Positions 10,817 through 22,547 of a stretch of DNA of 64,000 bases are shown here, piece after piece (position 1 is the stretch's first letter; every line of letters starts with the position of its first letter). Made by a program: the position numbers and the translations under genes. The notes beneath the pieces are model-generated. The model saw nothing but the letters and a program-made list of their open reading frames with translations, was not told where the DNA came from and did no database searches. This DNA is from Venturia oleaginea (Eukaryota > Ascomycota > Dothideomycetes > Venturiales > Venturiaceae), in contig JABMLP010000032.1 in the NCBI GenBank assembly GCA_013176395.1, positions 186,001 through 250,000 of the forward strand, given 5' to 3'.

Positions 10817-11494
10817 ACGTATTCGATCACCCAACCCGTCAGATCACCCAACCGGTCCAAATTTCTTGGCACGACCATCTTATATTACGACTCTTCAATT
10901 TCATCGCTATTAACAATAGATTCTAAGTCCGTCGACATCTTGATATCTTTTTTACAAGTTCGTGCATTATGCCCAGTTGCGCCGCAGTTCCCACAGCGCC
11001 GTTGAGTTGGTCGGGCTGTTTCTTGATCACCACTACCACGAGCCTTCTTAGCAGCTACCTGCGCTGCTGCAGTCCCATACTCTATAGTACCACCTTGCTG
11101 GATCCACTTCCTTTTGCGCCATTTTCGCTTCGTCATTACTGCCAATTGCTCTTCAAGCTCGCGGTTGCGCGCAACAAGTAGAGCGTTCTGGTGCAGCATC
11201 AATTCGGCGCCCTTGACAAGCTGGGAAAAGCCTGCCTGGGCAGTAACTGGATAAATGGGACTCCTTTGCCGCGATCGGAGAGGGTTTGTTGTTTAACGTT
11301 GAAGGCGCTCGCAGCAGCCCGTTGGCTTCGGAGTTGGCCGGTATTCAAAGCTTGGATTGCAAGCTGAATTCTCCCTTCGTGTTGGATTAGTAACTCATTA
11401 CGTTGTTGAGACATAGTAGAATAAGAAGAGTAATTGGGGTCTTGGCAAATTTTGACCGGTTGGGTGATCTGACGGGTTGGGTGATCGAATACGT
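10817..11494 (-). mobile_element. internally deleted pogo/Fot1-like transposon (678 bp)
   Basis: The ends are inverted repeats beginning ACGTATTCGATCACCC, and TA flanks both sides (10815-10816, 11495-11496). Each end carries two tandem copies of GATCACCCAACC about 17 bp apart, likely transposase-binding sites. The same ends and coding edges recur at 58.7-59.9 kb. About two thirds of the transposase core is missing, so the element is a non-autonomous, MITE-like derivative. Confidence 0.87.
10885..11414 (-). pseudogene. pogo-like transposase, N- and C-terminal pieces fused by deletion
   Basis: The start MSQQRNELL at 11414 matches the copy at 59847. The first 48 or so residues (Psq-type helix-turn-helix, with RSQRAAASAFNVKQQTLSDR) are followed at about 11220-11260 by a deletion. 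The C-terminal piece keeps a basic patch (TKRKWRKRKW) and a CCHC zinc knuckle (CGNCGATGHNARTC), ending at 10885. All catalytic Asp residues are gone and the two pieces are in different frames. It cannot be an active transposase. Confidence 0.85.
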
Positions 11495-11598
11495 TATTAT
11501 ACGGGGAAAGTTTTGATTCCGGGACCCGCTTTTCTACTCAATGCTGGCCCTCTGATTGGTTAAAAATCACGGTAGATTTAGAATGAGTACCACGGTAG

Positions 11599-11855
11599 TG
11601 TCACGGTACGACCGCGGACAAGTCTCTCCCGCCGTTGAGGTGGCCCCACGGTACGTGATCAAGGCAGAACCGTAGTTCTGCCGAGGAAAGGTTTTAATAG
11701 CCTGCGTGGCTTCAACGAATTCGTAGCTCTTTGAGCTACATCCTGTCGTCGAACCTGCGTGTTGGTTTGCCTGCCAGTTCGTATATAGCCTGTTGAATGA
11801 TACCTGTTTCTGTTTGCTGCTCCTCCCTCCTGATACCCGAACCCGCCCTGTGACA
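11599..11855. repeat. probable solo LTR of a retrotransposon (257 bp)
   Basis: The ends are TGTCAC...GTGACA, a perfect TG/CA inverted pair. The sequence GGTAG sits directly before the left end and one base after the right end, close to a 5-bp target duplication. No coding remnant adjoins it. The wider flanks repeat CACGGTAGATTTAG (about 11569 and 11879), which blurs the exact limits. The call rests on structure only. Confidence 0.42.
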
Positions 11856-14596
11856 GGGTAGATTAAGTAAAAAACCACGGTAGATTTAGTGATTCCCAAA
11901 TTTTATAGGCCCGACGGATTTAGAACCGCTGGGACTACAATAGCAATGGCTAGCATATGAGATTACTCTCGGGTGGAGAGTTAGATCATTTGTGTTGCGC
12001 TTGCAAAAGGCAGAAGTTGGAGGATCTGAAACTGGAGCAACGACTGGGGAAAAGTGGGGAGTATGGCTGGAAAATTGTGTGCATCCCCGCATTGCTGAAC
12101 AGATACTGCTGTTAAGATGACGCGCATCAGAGCACTGTTGGTAGATAGTACGACTCAAAGATCCGTCAGCAAAAGCCGTGGCCAAAAAGCTTAAGAGTGG
12201 AGGAGTGGTGCGGTAACTTAGGGCTTCATCATCACAAAAGGCATTCTGGAGGAGGATTCGTAACCTGTGTTTCTGTGCATTCTCCAGTCGCCGGAACAGG
12301 CTGGCAGTAAATAAGATGGCAAGAACGAAGCCAATGCTTTTGGGTGTGCGAGGTGAATACATGAGCTATTTCAGGTCATCTCCTCACTTTACCCATCGAA
12401 ATCGCCATTCGTGTCCTGCGATCCAAGGCTTCTCAATGAAAATACGTGCTGCAGAAAATGTCGAATACTAGACGGAGCATATGAATAATTCAAAAATGAA
12501 ATATATACTTCACCGACTTTTGGGACTGCTGCTTTCATGGAGCAGGCTTTCCTCCTTCAAAAGGCCGTCTTATTGCGGCGTTGGCGGCAAAGAGTATCCA
12601 GATCTGCCGACTGGATTCGAAAGTCGATAGGACAGGGTCGATAGGGGATAAGGTACCAAGGGTGATAGAAATACCTTGCGACGCCAGGCCGTAGAGGAAC
12701 ACCATACGCCGATGCGGTTCTAGGAGCAAAAGAAGCCCGATGGCACCCGTACGAATCTACGTTCTCCTTGTGTCATGTTATTGCAGATGGCGATGGGAGG
12801 TTTTGGATGGATATCTACATGAGGTCGGAAACTAACTAATGCGTTGGATGGTGAGCGGCCCGAAGTTCTGCCGTTCGCTGAAATCTCGGAATCCTTCCTC
12901 CTTATTTTACACAAGCGCGAGGTATCGTCACGTTTCGGCGCGCTTCATGATTCTCAACAGGTATCTTTAGCAGGAATCCATTACTTTTACAAATACCTCT
13001 CTATATCGTTTCTAGTAATAAGCATAGAAGACGTAAATCCTAGTCTTCTTCTACTAGTCGTACGTCCATCGAGACTTCTAGCTCCAACAGATATAAGACT
13101 GGGAGTATGTATATGGGGCTGGTTCAGTATCCTCCTGTCCTCATTACTCCATCGCTGGCGATTACAACAGTAAGTGCAAATGTATGGACCAAATTGACAG
13201 ACAGACAAATTGATAGCCTCACACGCGAGTGGCAAGTGCAATAAGGGGCAGGATTTGCTCTGGTAAAAATTTGGACTGTTAGGAATAGAAAAATGGCCCA
13301 AGTCGGTTCGGCACCGAGAGCGTTGGCCCGACGTGGTAGGTTTGCTTGATCAGTCTCGACGATTTATGAGATAGGTCAAAGGATTGCTACGGTCTAGACA
13401 GGGTGCTAACACTTGGTAGGTTGGAGAGCAGTTGAAGGGAAATAGTTGCTAAGGCAATTTGACAGTTTGGCTTGGGATGTATGTAATTGGTGCTGGGAAC
13501 TGGATTGGAAATGTCAAATGAACCCTTTTTGTATCGATTGAATCTTGTATATGTGCTGTCCAACTCTGACAATTTCACATATCTACTGTCTGGTATGCGA
13601 CGCAAGAGACCTACATGTAACACTCCTTCGAATGGCGAGGTGCGTGTGCGAACCAGACACTCTATAGAATTAACCGGGGACTTCGGCACCAGCGACCTCA
13701 GAAGACATTAGCAAAGAACGCCAAATGAGTGTGGGAAATGATCCAAGTCCCATTGCAAAGACATGTCATCTCCAGCCCCCAGTCATCACAATAGTTTTTA
13801 CTCCAAAACCTAGCCCAGCCTAGCCACACGCACGATAGAACCTATGAATGGCACGCCCCGTTCGTCACTGACAGAAATCCGCGAAGCGCGTAACAGCACG
13901 ATGAATTCAAGGTGAAAAATGCCATTGACAAATGAGACTACGAGAACAAAAGGCGAATAATAAAGCAAAAGTACGAAATGCGATTCAAAAAGGTTATATT
14001 CGATACCTATACCAAAAGCGCAATATCCAAAGCACCGAATATGATCACGAATCGAACCGCGTCCAAAACATCACTCAGCGCCGCCTGCTCGATCGTAGTG
14101 AAACCATGAGCCGATCGGTCACGCAGAACTAATAATGAACCCCTTGACAAATACATAGTAGCTCAGGTCGCAATACCCTTCTAGACGCGCATAGCTTCTA
14201 ATCGTGGTCCTTCTTGGTAGCTGGAGGCAAGGGCCTGCAATATACCATTAAAAACGAGCGCGAGAACAGTGATTTATACCAGTTCCCTAGCCAAATCAGT
14301 AAAAAACGCTTTCACCTTTGAAACAAGCGCTAGAGCAGCGAATGTTATGATCAACAGGGTGATGAAGAGATGTAGCCAATCCCCATCAATACCGAGTCCT
14401 CGTAGCCGTTGGTAGCACTACCCTGTCAATTAGTTATGATGTGTGACTTGTTCGATACATTGATGGTGATCTTATGTACGAGGAAATGATGCAATTCGTT
14501 GTATGTGAATTTGCTCAGACGATTGGATGAAAGTTGGATATAGCGAAGAGTGCTCTGGTTACGAGATGATGAGGTCGTAACACATTTGCGAGTTCT
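11856..14596. other. long intergenic stretch, no gene recognised
   Basis: Short frames on both strands lack domain motifs, signal peptides or convincing splice chains. No tRNA or rRNA is seen. Confidence 0.5.
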
Positions 14597-14623
14597 CCTT
14601 TCTTTCTTTCTTTCTTTCTTTCT

Positions 14624-14662
<39 letters not shown>
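14597..14662. repeat. CTTT tetranucleotide microsatellite
   Basis: About 16 copies of CTTT, with one three-base interruption near 14623. Confidence 0.95.
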
Positions 14663-14841
14663 CCGCTTCTATAGAGTAGTCTTTCTTATGTACCAGCTTT
14701 CTCTAGTCGAGTCCTCCCTCTCACGCAAACGAGTTGCTGCAGACTTCATTCCATTGAAGACACCTGAGAGATGTTGATGGTAAGTATTACTTAATTAGTT
14801 AGTATAAGAGTATCAGTCATTCTACTTTCTGATCAGCTTGA

Positions 14842-15818
14842 TTAGAAGTCTCCACCTCCATCGCCGCCAAAGTCTCCACCGCCATCGTCGCCACCATACC
14901 CTCCGTCATCTCCTCCGTATCCGCCGTCGTCCCCTCCATCATGCCCCTCTAAAGCCTCTCCTAATAGAACACCGCCAAGTAATCCTCCTCCAGCACCCAA
15001 CGCCATTCCCGTCCCCATTCCCATGCCACCGCCTGGTCTACGGCCTGGCTGGGCGTACATAGGTTGTTGTTGGTAGTAATTCGGATGTGGTTGTTGAGGT
15101 GGGTAGTATCCTCCGGACGTTGGTCGCTGCTTGCCTTTGCCTAGCAATTTACTTAGAAAACCGCCAGCACCTTTCGAAGAGGTCTGTTGCTGCTGCTGTG
15201 GTGGATATTGGTGTTGCTGAGCGTACTGATCCTGACCGTGCGATGGCTGCTGATGGTACTGCTGAGGCTGGCCATATTGCTGAGATTGTCCGTACGTCTG
15301 CTGAGGTGTGCCAAATGTGCCAATTGCTCCACCTTGCTGATAGTATGCATCGGCAGCGCCTCGATCTGTGACTGTAGATGCTCCGCCATGAGCTCTTGCA
15401 TCCTCTTCTGCCTGTAATTTCCGCGCGTACGCCTCATCAGCGCTGATGTCTTGCTGATGTGACGTGCCGCCACCAAACATGGCCTCTCCGGTACTCGAGC
15501 CCATCTTTTCAGCACTCAATGGCTGTGCATTTTTTGAATCGTAGGAGGGAGGTGCGCCGAGGGAGTCGTCCCCAGCGGTAGCGGGTGCTTCGGGGAGTTC
15601 CCATTGCGATTTCCTCGTGAAAAGGTTGACGTAGAAATATTCGCTGTACTGTTCTGATGGGATATTAGTGGCGAATTGTAGGGAATACAATGAGACAGAC
15701 GATTCCAAACAGCCTTCCAACCTTCAGGAACATGAGGTGGAGGAGGGCCTGAGCGATGTTAGCTTTGAAGGGCGGGTGCATGCCGAGAGACGCAACGGGT
15801 GGGGGGCAGGTCCGCCAT
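14842..15818 (-). CDS. WW-domain protein with Gln- and Gly/Asp-rich tails
   Basis: Three exons (15818-15797, 15748-15701, 15653-14842; introns of 48 and 47 nt) sum to an open frame of 293 residues. The first exon is only 22 nt; intron 1 has a GCTAAC branch site and CTCAG end. Spliced together, residues about 10-45 form a WW domain with both signature Trp residues (EGWKAVW and KSQWELP) and the aromatic patch YFYVN between them. A PPSY motif follows. The middle is Gln/Tyr/Pro-rich and prion-like. The end is a Gly-rich helix-like stretch followed by tandem GGDDGGYGGDDGG repeats. WW domains bind Pro-rich ligands. The layout resembles the yeast Wwm1 type, a small protein linked to metacaspase-related death when overproduced. 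That link is from general knowledge. Confidence 0.8.
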
Positions 15819-16159
15819 GATGTCTGTGCCTGTGCAGCTTTTGATTGGGGTGTCGCTGGTATTATAACAGGATTGAATTTGTCGGTTCTGAATTTGCCGG
15901 TTCTGAATTTGTTTGGTGGGAGGAATAGTCGTCGGAAAGAATGTTTGTGTTCATAGGAATTGGTACAAGACAGCAATCAAGCAGTCGACGTCGTCGTCGT
16001 CATGGCGAGGTCAAGCTTCGTACTAGCATGGGTGGCGGGATGGGACCCACTCAAACACCAAGGAACAAACTATCACCAACAAGAAACACCACAACATCAT
16101 ATATACCCGGTTCCGGCAACCATAGTATAAACACGTATAATTCTCTTCCAAGCAAAAAT
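15819..16159. other. intergenic between two minus-strand genes
   Basis: 341 bp that should hold the WW-gene promoter and the 3' end of the next gene. No distinct motif is seen beyond two adjacent copies of a 14-bp unit CGGTTCTGAATTTG, at about 15884-15911. Confidence 0.5.
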
Positions 16160-17872
16160 CTAGCTAGAATACCCCATCCTCCCGCCCAAAACCAACCCAC
16201 TCCACTCATCGTCACTACTACCATCCTCCCTCGCCACCCACCTCTTCCTCTCCATCATCCTCTCATAAGCAAACCGACCATAAACATTCCTGTAAGAACG
16301 TTCGAAAGCAAGTTCCGCCGATTCCTCCTCCGTCTGTCCATCTCCCATCGAATTCTGTTCCTCATCAGCCGGTGAGAAATTTGAATCCTCGATTTCTGGA
16401 ATAACATCTTCTGGATTTGAGAATTGTATGCATCCCGTCTCTTCGGCTCCTGTTTCCTCTAATTTCTCTCCACCATTGGGGAAAGCCTCGAATGCGAAAT
16501 CTCTGATCGTGACGCCTTGCTGAGTAATCAATTTCATTTCTTTCGTCTTTGGATTGTAGAAACCTCCTGCAGAAGCATTAATAACGTGATTTTGCTGTTG
16601 TATAGCCAATTGCTGGAAGTATACCGATTCGCGGAAGGAGGGAAGATCGCTCGGGGTCCTAGATTCGTTCGGCGTTGGATGTAGAGGATCCATTCGCTGA
16701 GCCGAAGAGCTGTCGCCGGCAGGCATGAAATTACCCCTTCGAGAAGCAAGATTCCGAAGTGGTTGTGTGGCTTCGTTCTCTAGCGATTTCGGAGGAGCAA
16801 TCGGTGTCGCATCTGGAGATGGCGTATCATCCTGGAATGTAGAGGAATTGATAATACGCTCGAGTTCTTCATTGAGGCCTAAGCTACGCGCTGTAGGCAT
16901 CTGTTCCGTGAAAGGATCGCGCAGATCGTGTTCGGAATCGCCAAAAGTGCTGTGTGGGCGGGTTACGGTCATGGTAGGCGATCTAGGCTCACTGGGCCCA
17001 TCACGCTGTTGTTCTTCCGTGACGATACGGTCGATCTCTTCGTTTTCACCCGAGCGACCTCGTTTGCGCAGCTGGGCGGAGGTTCTGGATACGCCTGTAG
17101 TTGCCAAAGGCGGCGACGGATGAATGCCTCGAGGAGACGAGGAGACACTTGCCATACGAGGGCGCGAGGGTATATCGATAGGTATTGACCCGTCTGGAAA
17201 CTGTCAGAACTGGAGAAAGAGTAGAAGTCCCTCACATACAGACCGATATGGATAAATTTCTGGCAATCTGACAATACCAAACTACCAGAAGGTTATCGAC
17301 ATCGATCGTGATTTGAAGGTGGTTAAATGGAAAGCAACTCACGGCTTGGCGGAGAGTTGTTTGGTGTTGTTAACTCCAAATCAGGTCTCCCAAATAGGCC
17401 TGCGCGGCCAGTACGTGGTGGTGTGTTTATTGGGGTCGTCGACTGCTTCGCTTCGAATGGGGATGGGTACGGAGACGGCATGCGCAACTCAGAGAACGGT
17501 GTATTCTTGTTTATCATCTGATTGAAATTCGGGAAATGCGGACGTTCTGGAGTTGAAGGATCATCTTCCCGCAATAAGCTTGTGAAGGCAGGGTTTCTCG
17601 TCATTGGAGATCCAAGTGGATCTAAGGCATTGGTGGGCCTATCCATGCGGCCAGTTTCAGAGATTTGAGCCAATTCTTCTTGGTGTTCAAGTCTAGTTAG
17701 CATAACGAACCTTCACTATATACGCCGAGCTTCCTACCCGCGCTGTCGGCGCTTTCTGCTGACTTCATGTTGGCATCTTTGAATCGGGTCAGTACAATAT
17801 ATGCTTCTGAACTCTCCTAATGCATTACTAACCGGCATTTGCGGGCTCCAAGTGCTCCTCGGGGCCTGACAT
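16160..17872 (-). CDS. hypothetical acidic, largely disordered protein
   Basis: The main exon (about 17190-16160) encodes some 340 residues rich in Ser, Pro, Glu and Asp, with no recognised domain. Its best-ordered parts are FYNPKTKEMKLI...GVTIRDFAFEAFP and a C-terminal basic helix ending in GGRMGYSS. Upstream exons are read as follows: start ATG 17872 (MSGPEEHLEPANA), short exons near 17780-17745 and 17680-17330 (Pro-rich, with RMPSPYPSPFE), and a 42-nt exon near 17275-17230. The donors GTTAGT, GTAGGA, GTGAGT and GTATGT and CTAAC/CTGAC branch sites support splicing, but two alternative joins near 17200-17330 both keep a frame. The gene is probably real and the exon list is tentative. It could be nuclear. 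No function is proposed. Confidence 0.6.
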
Positions 17873-20124
17873 TGTGCTGGAAATAGATTATGGGTGAAGA
17901 GCAGTGCGATTGACGAAAGATGTGGAAGTTGTATAAAGGATTGAGTACGGATCGATTGCATGGTAATGGTGAAGAGTAAAGCGGTGTTGCTCAGGGTCGC
18001 AAAAGAGTATATAATGACAATCAAGAAGGGCTCGGGCTCGAAAACGACGTTGTTGAAGGAATGCCGAAGTCAGCCATAAATGTGTTGTTGGAGGTGAATG
18101 CAAATGTATGTCGTCAGGCTCCAAAAAGACCTTGTGACCGTGGGACTGTGCTTTAGGCCCAACAATTCTGAAAGGAACACAAGACTAAGGCCCAAAGGAG
18201 CGATTGTAATTCCTGCAGAAGTACTGGACACCATCCGTACTACCACCATTCGGTCCGCAGAGGTTGCAGATGAATTTGATGTAAGGTACCAGATCAGGAC
18301 GACGATTTTGATCGGTACCAATGATCAGAAATGCGTTGAAGGATGTCCAAATTGGTAATCAGATATTTCACCAGCATGAGAGAATTTTTGAACGTCCAGC
18401 TGGAGCACTTACTCGATGTGGCTATCCTCCTCGCCGATGTCCAACGTGGAGAGGGGAAAGGAACGAGGGCACGGTGTTAGAGCAATGGAAAGGCGGTCCA
18501 TACAGTCAAGCTCTTATCCGACGTCGACCACACGTGGTAGCAATATTGATTGGAGCTGCAGGCTTTACGTTCCTATCCCGAGGGAATTCGCCTTTCCAAA
18601 GTAGTTGAAGTTTTACACGCCGGGAGAATCGAGGTACTGACGACTTCAACGGCTGGTCGCGAGCGGCTTGCCTCGAGCAGGTGGGCTTTGGCAACCAAAT
18701 TAGGCACTCACAATGTGTTCATGCTGGAACGAGATGTCAAGTATCGAACATCCAGTGGCTGGCGGCTGGCTCCAGGCTGTCAAGGCATACACGGAAATTG
18801 ACTACTCCAGTGGCTGTCCAAACGCGACCGTAGCATGTTGAGAATCTCATGGCTTGACCTCATACGAGTCTCCATCCCGAAATCCCTTTTCTGGAAATCA
18901 AGAGATAACAATATCTGCGTTTTTTGATCGCCAAATGATGCAAGAATGGATAGGACCAATCGAGCTGCAGTCCATGTATGGAAGCGTTGCTATTTTACGG
19001 TGGTTTTTGGCATATGGTCGACGTTCGATAGCAAGCCAGCGACTTCAGAATTGCACGCCTTCAAGGTGACGCCGGAACGCATTGCAGTGAGAGCAATGCT
19101 TTCCGTTTTCTCACTTTTCTGAACCCATGCACCAGTATCAGACCGATTCCAGCTTAAGTGTACCCTCACTGCCGTCCGGACAATGCCCAAATCTAGGCTC
19201 TTTCAAACTTGCTTGCTTCTCATCAAACGTGAAAACAACAGTTGCATCTGCCCTTTCTTTGATCATCTTTGATCCCTCCTCTTATTAAATTCCTCGTCCT
19301 GTTTTACAAGACAGTGGGGATTGTCGTGTGTTCTCAGTGCCTCAAGAATGAAGCCGTCAAGGTTGGCGTGGTGCGGTTTAAATGGCGAAATCGATCATCT
19401 TCGCGAGGATTGTCCTGATTGTTGTTGTCGGACCGCACCGGAATTCTGTCCTTGATCAAACATTTCTTTCCTCGATACAAGAGTCTTGAGATGCCACCAT
19501 AGCTCGTTGTAGCATTGGCAAACTTACTCAAAGATGGATTCTTCAAGAGCTTGTCGAAAGGGGTCGATTTTCTATCGAACAGGCCAAAAACACCACAACC
19601 GCGTTATTGAAGGAACCCATTGTAGATAAGTCTTCCTGGTAGATTTATGTACTGGTGAAGAGAAGTTTGTCTCAACCTGTGATGAACTCCGTGAGGTTGT
19701 GCAAGTTGTTGTGGATCGGTGGCGAGAATAGGGGAATGTTGTCTTCATGTAACCACCTACCACATCAAGAAATCTTGAGCGATTAATCAAATATAAATCT
19801 GGCCAGAACTTCATCTCTTGGAACGTTTTCAAATTAATGTACCCACCATCTCAAAGTGAATTTGAATCCAGAATTATATATCACGTGATACTGGTCGGAG
19901 CATCCACTGCAGCTCCGAGCCGATCCCCGAGTTTGACCGCGTTCAAAACATCAACCACTTCAGCAATGCATTGACTCTCGAAGGTTACAATCTGAACATC
20001 TTAGTCCTCGCTTGCCTCTAGAGAAAGGGAAGATTGATAGGACAGATGAACCAGCAGGCACTGGACAGCGACAGATTCAAACTCCGTTCTCTGCTACGAG
20101 CGCTCGCTGATTAGACCTCCGCCA
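17873..20124. other. intergenic, no gene recognised
   Basis: Scattered short frames only. A minus-strand piece around 19830-19570 has a protein-like stretch (KTFQEMKFWPDLYLI) that may be eroded coding sequence, but no family is recognised. Confidence 0.45.
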
Positions 20125-21169
20125 TCACACAACCACGACAGCGCTAACGTCCCGCCGAACCCAATTCCATCGACGACTCTGTTCAAGCCATTCAAGATCC
20201 GTCAAGCGAGGTCCTTGAAGGGTCTGAATAAGGTCGTCGACGGAGTTAGATGCAGCGAAACTCTTCAAGCGGCGATAGTCGTGCCATACATAGCCGGTTG
20301 ATGGCAAATACAAGATGTCTCAAGAGTTATTGAGAGGCGAATAGTCATTCTGGGACATCTTGGACGATTGCTCTTTGAATGAAGAGACTGGCATTCGTAC
20401 GCATCCTCGACGAGGAGATACTAGAGGAGATGGAGGAAGCAATAAGGGAATCCTTAAGAGCAGTCACTAGCCCTGCTTTCTCAAACTATTGCGACCATAC
20501 TGACTTCTCTCATGAGCACAGTGCTGGTTCCCCTAGCCAAGGCCGTTTGACATTCCTTCACTCACTCGCAATCATCTCCGCCTCCCTCCGTCCCGTCTCA
20601 CAATTGGCAACGATGTACGTCTTTGTCAGGATCCAGAAGCCTGGCAAGCTGCTCTTCTTCGGCCTCGCTACCTCGATGTACAGAATGATAGAGCTGCCAA
20701 TACATTGTTTAGAAAGAGATATCCAGCTTCATTTCCAAGGTCTGCAAGCCCCGAAAGCTTCCATCTTTTGATCGCCACGCGTACGTACCTGAAAAAGGGT
20801 GCAAACCTTCCGGACTGGCAGGCCTTGTGCTGGAACCTAGACTTCTCTTTCTGAATCGTCAAATGCTGGACTTTATCGAGGAGAGTATGCCTCCCAGCGC
20901 ATTGGGCATTGTGAAACCAGCGGTCCGTCAACTTGATCGCTGATATTGTCTGATCATTTCCAGGGTTTTAGACACGCCGATGCCTCCGTGATTTGAGTCT
21001 TCTCGTTGCGAAGTCTCAAGGACGTATCTTGAGACTTGCCACTCTGTGAAATTCGTCGTCGCAAACGCTGGTTCCGAAGATTCTTCAACTGGGAGATCCC
21101 GTAGTTTCGAACGTATTTAAAACCAGCCATCAGTAGCGAAACATCATGTAACCTATTGTTCAACCTCAA
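20125..21169 (-). pseudogene. decayed coding region of unknown family
   Basis: Several minus-strand frames read as fragments of one protein. They are 21169-20954 (basic), 20931-20668 (ending ...AGYLFLNNVLAALSF), then after a frame change LYIEVARPKKSSLPGFW at about 20680-20625, and 20313-20125 in the same frame as 20931-20668 (YVWHDYRRLKSFAASNSVDD...TDLEWLEQSRRW). The break points are stops and frame changes with no splice signals that would rescue them. The composition resembles fungal F-box-type proteins, but no defining motif is seen. It could instead be a gene with unusual introns. Confidence 0.35.
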
Positions 21170-21533
21170 AACTTGCAGCTGCTACCAACCGTAATTGGGC
21201 TTCAATGGGCGTCATCGTCTAAGTGACAGCTAATCGTACTCAAAACCAGCCGGATTGCTCAACGAGAATTCCATCAGCGTTAGTAGTCCCTACAGCGCAT
21301 TTAACCTCGAGCTCGAGCTTAACAAACGCGAATCTCGCTTGTGGGGAGGAAACTCACAATCCGGCAGTCGAACAATCAAGGTAGGCTCACAATCACATTG
21401 TACTTGCTGGCAGATGTCGTAAGATGGAGTATAAATATCGTCCACATCCGACTCGAACTAAGAGTACACATTAACCACTAGAACCTTGAATACAGCCATC
21501 GATCCAGCATACCAACCACGCTTTCCCACCAAA

Positions 21534-22547
21534 ATGAATCGGCAATACGGGTTTGTGATGATGCCACAATCAAACCATCTTCACCTCTTCCAGGGCCGCC
21601 TACTTCCCCGCCTACCACAACCGATCAATGGCCCCGAAAATCTTGGTGGGCGAAGACGGAACCACAATTATCTGCATCCCAATTGTTGCGCAGGCTGATT
21701 CCTCGTTTTTCTCAGTTCTTTTGCAATTCTCGCGGCTTTGTTCAGGGGTTCGGCGCCGCAACCACCAACGCCGTTGAAGGGTCTACAATGGCGAAGTCTG
21801 CTGGATAACCATGATCTATATCATCTTCAAGCGCATGCTAGGGCGCTACGGGCTCCACTCAACAGCTTCCACATGGAATCGAACATGCCACTTTACCGTC
21901 TCTTCGTCTCCTCTGTCCAACAACATAATCAACGAATCCTCCACGGAATCGAGAATGTCACGCTTTGTGTGGAGGATCTTGTCGAGATCTCCGCCTGGGA
22001 AATCAACAGTCAAACTCATCTAGGCAACACATTCGAGCAGAAAGTTGGAGAGTGTGAAAAAGATGTTTAGATTGTGACCTCGATGGCTAAACACGGTGTA
22101 GGTGCTTATGAGCAGATGATCGTCTTCATTAACCACGAATTAAACGACCATGTAAAGACGGCTGAAAGCACGAGAGGCTATTTCTCTCCTCAGACAAAAG
22201 AGCAGGCACAACCCCAGCAAACGAGAATCTCAAGAAGCTGGTGTCCCTTCTTGCAATATACCCGGGTTCAATGGACTGCTGATCAGACACTCCTCGTGAA
22301 GACTTTGACAAGGCTCTCCCGCTTCGGCATAGCGTTGCAAGCCATGCGTCTCAAACGCGTCTAGGGATTGACGCTGGATCTGGTCTGGGAGGAAGTCAAT
22401 GATCGTGCTGCGCTGTGTGAGAGTTTTGAGGTTGTACATGGGAATGGGACGGTGGGGAGTAGGTGGGTTGTTGCTTCCGAGTCGGAGGGTGGGGAGGTGT
22501 ATTTGAATTGGTTTAATGGGGTGGAGGTGGGAAGGGTGGGAGGGTAG
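21534..22547 (+). pseudogene. single-pass membrane protein remnant broken by three in-frame stops
   Basis: From the ATG at 21534 one reading frame runs to the TAG at 22545-22547 (337 codons) and is interrupted only by TGA at 21696, TAG at 22068 and TAG at 22362. All segments keep the same phase, so no frameshift is needed. The N-terminus is polar and Arg-rich, followed by Cys-Cys and a hydrophobic helix (FLVFLSSFAILAAL), suggesting a type II or tail-like anchor. The rest is mixed alpha/beta with an acidic, Gly/Val-rich C-terminus. Each stop is one C-to-T or G-to-A step from a sense codon (CGA/TGG, CAG, CAG), the RIP pattern. Family unknown. Introns covering the stops are not obvious. Confidence 0.45.

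Noticed and set aside
15941..16375. 144-residue plus-strand frame
   Set aside because: Antisense to the 3' end of the acidic-protein gene and rich in low-complexity Pro/Thr/His; no support.
20379..20771. 130-residue plus-strand frame starting with ATG
   Set aside because: It lies opposite the decayed minus-strand frames, which look more protein-like; no domain or splice partner was found.
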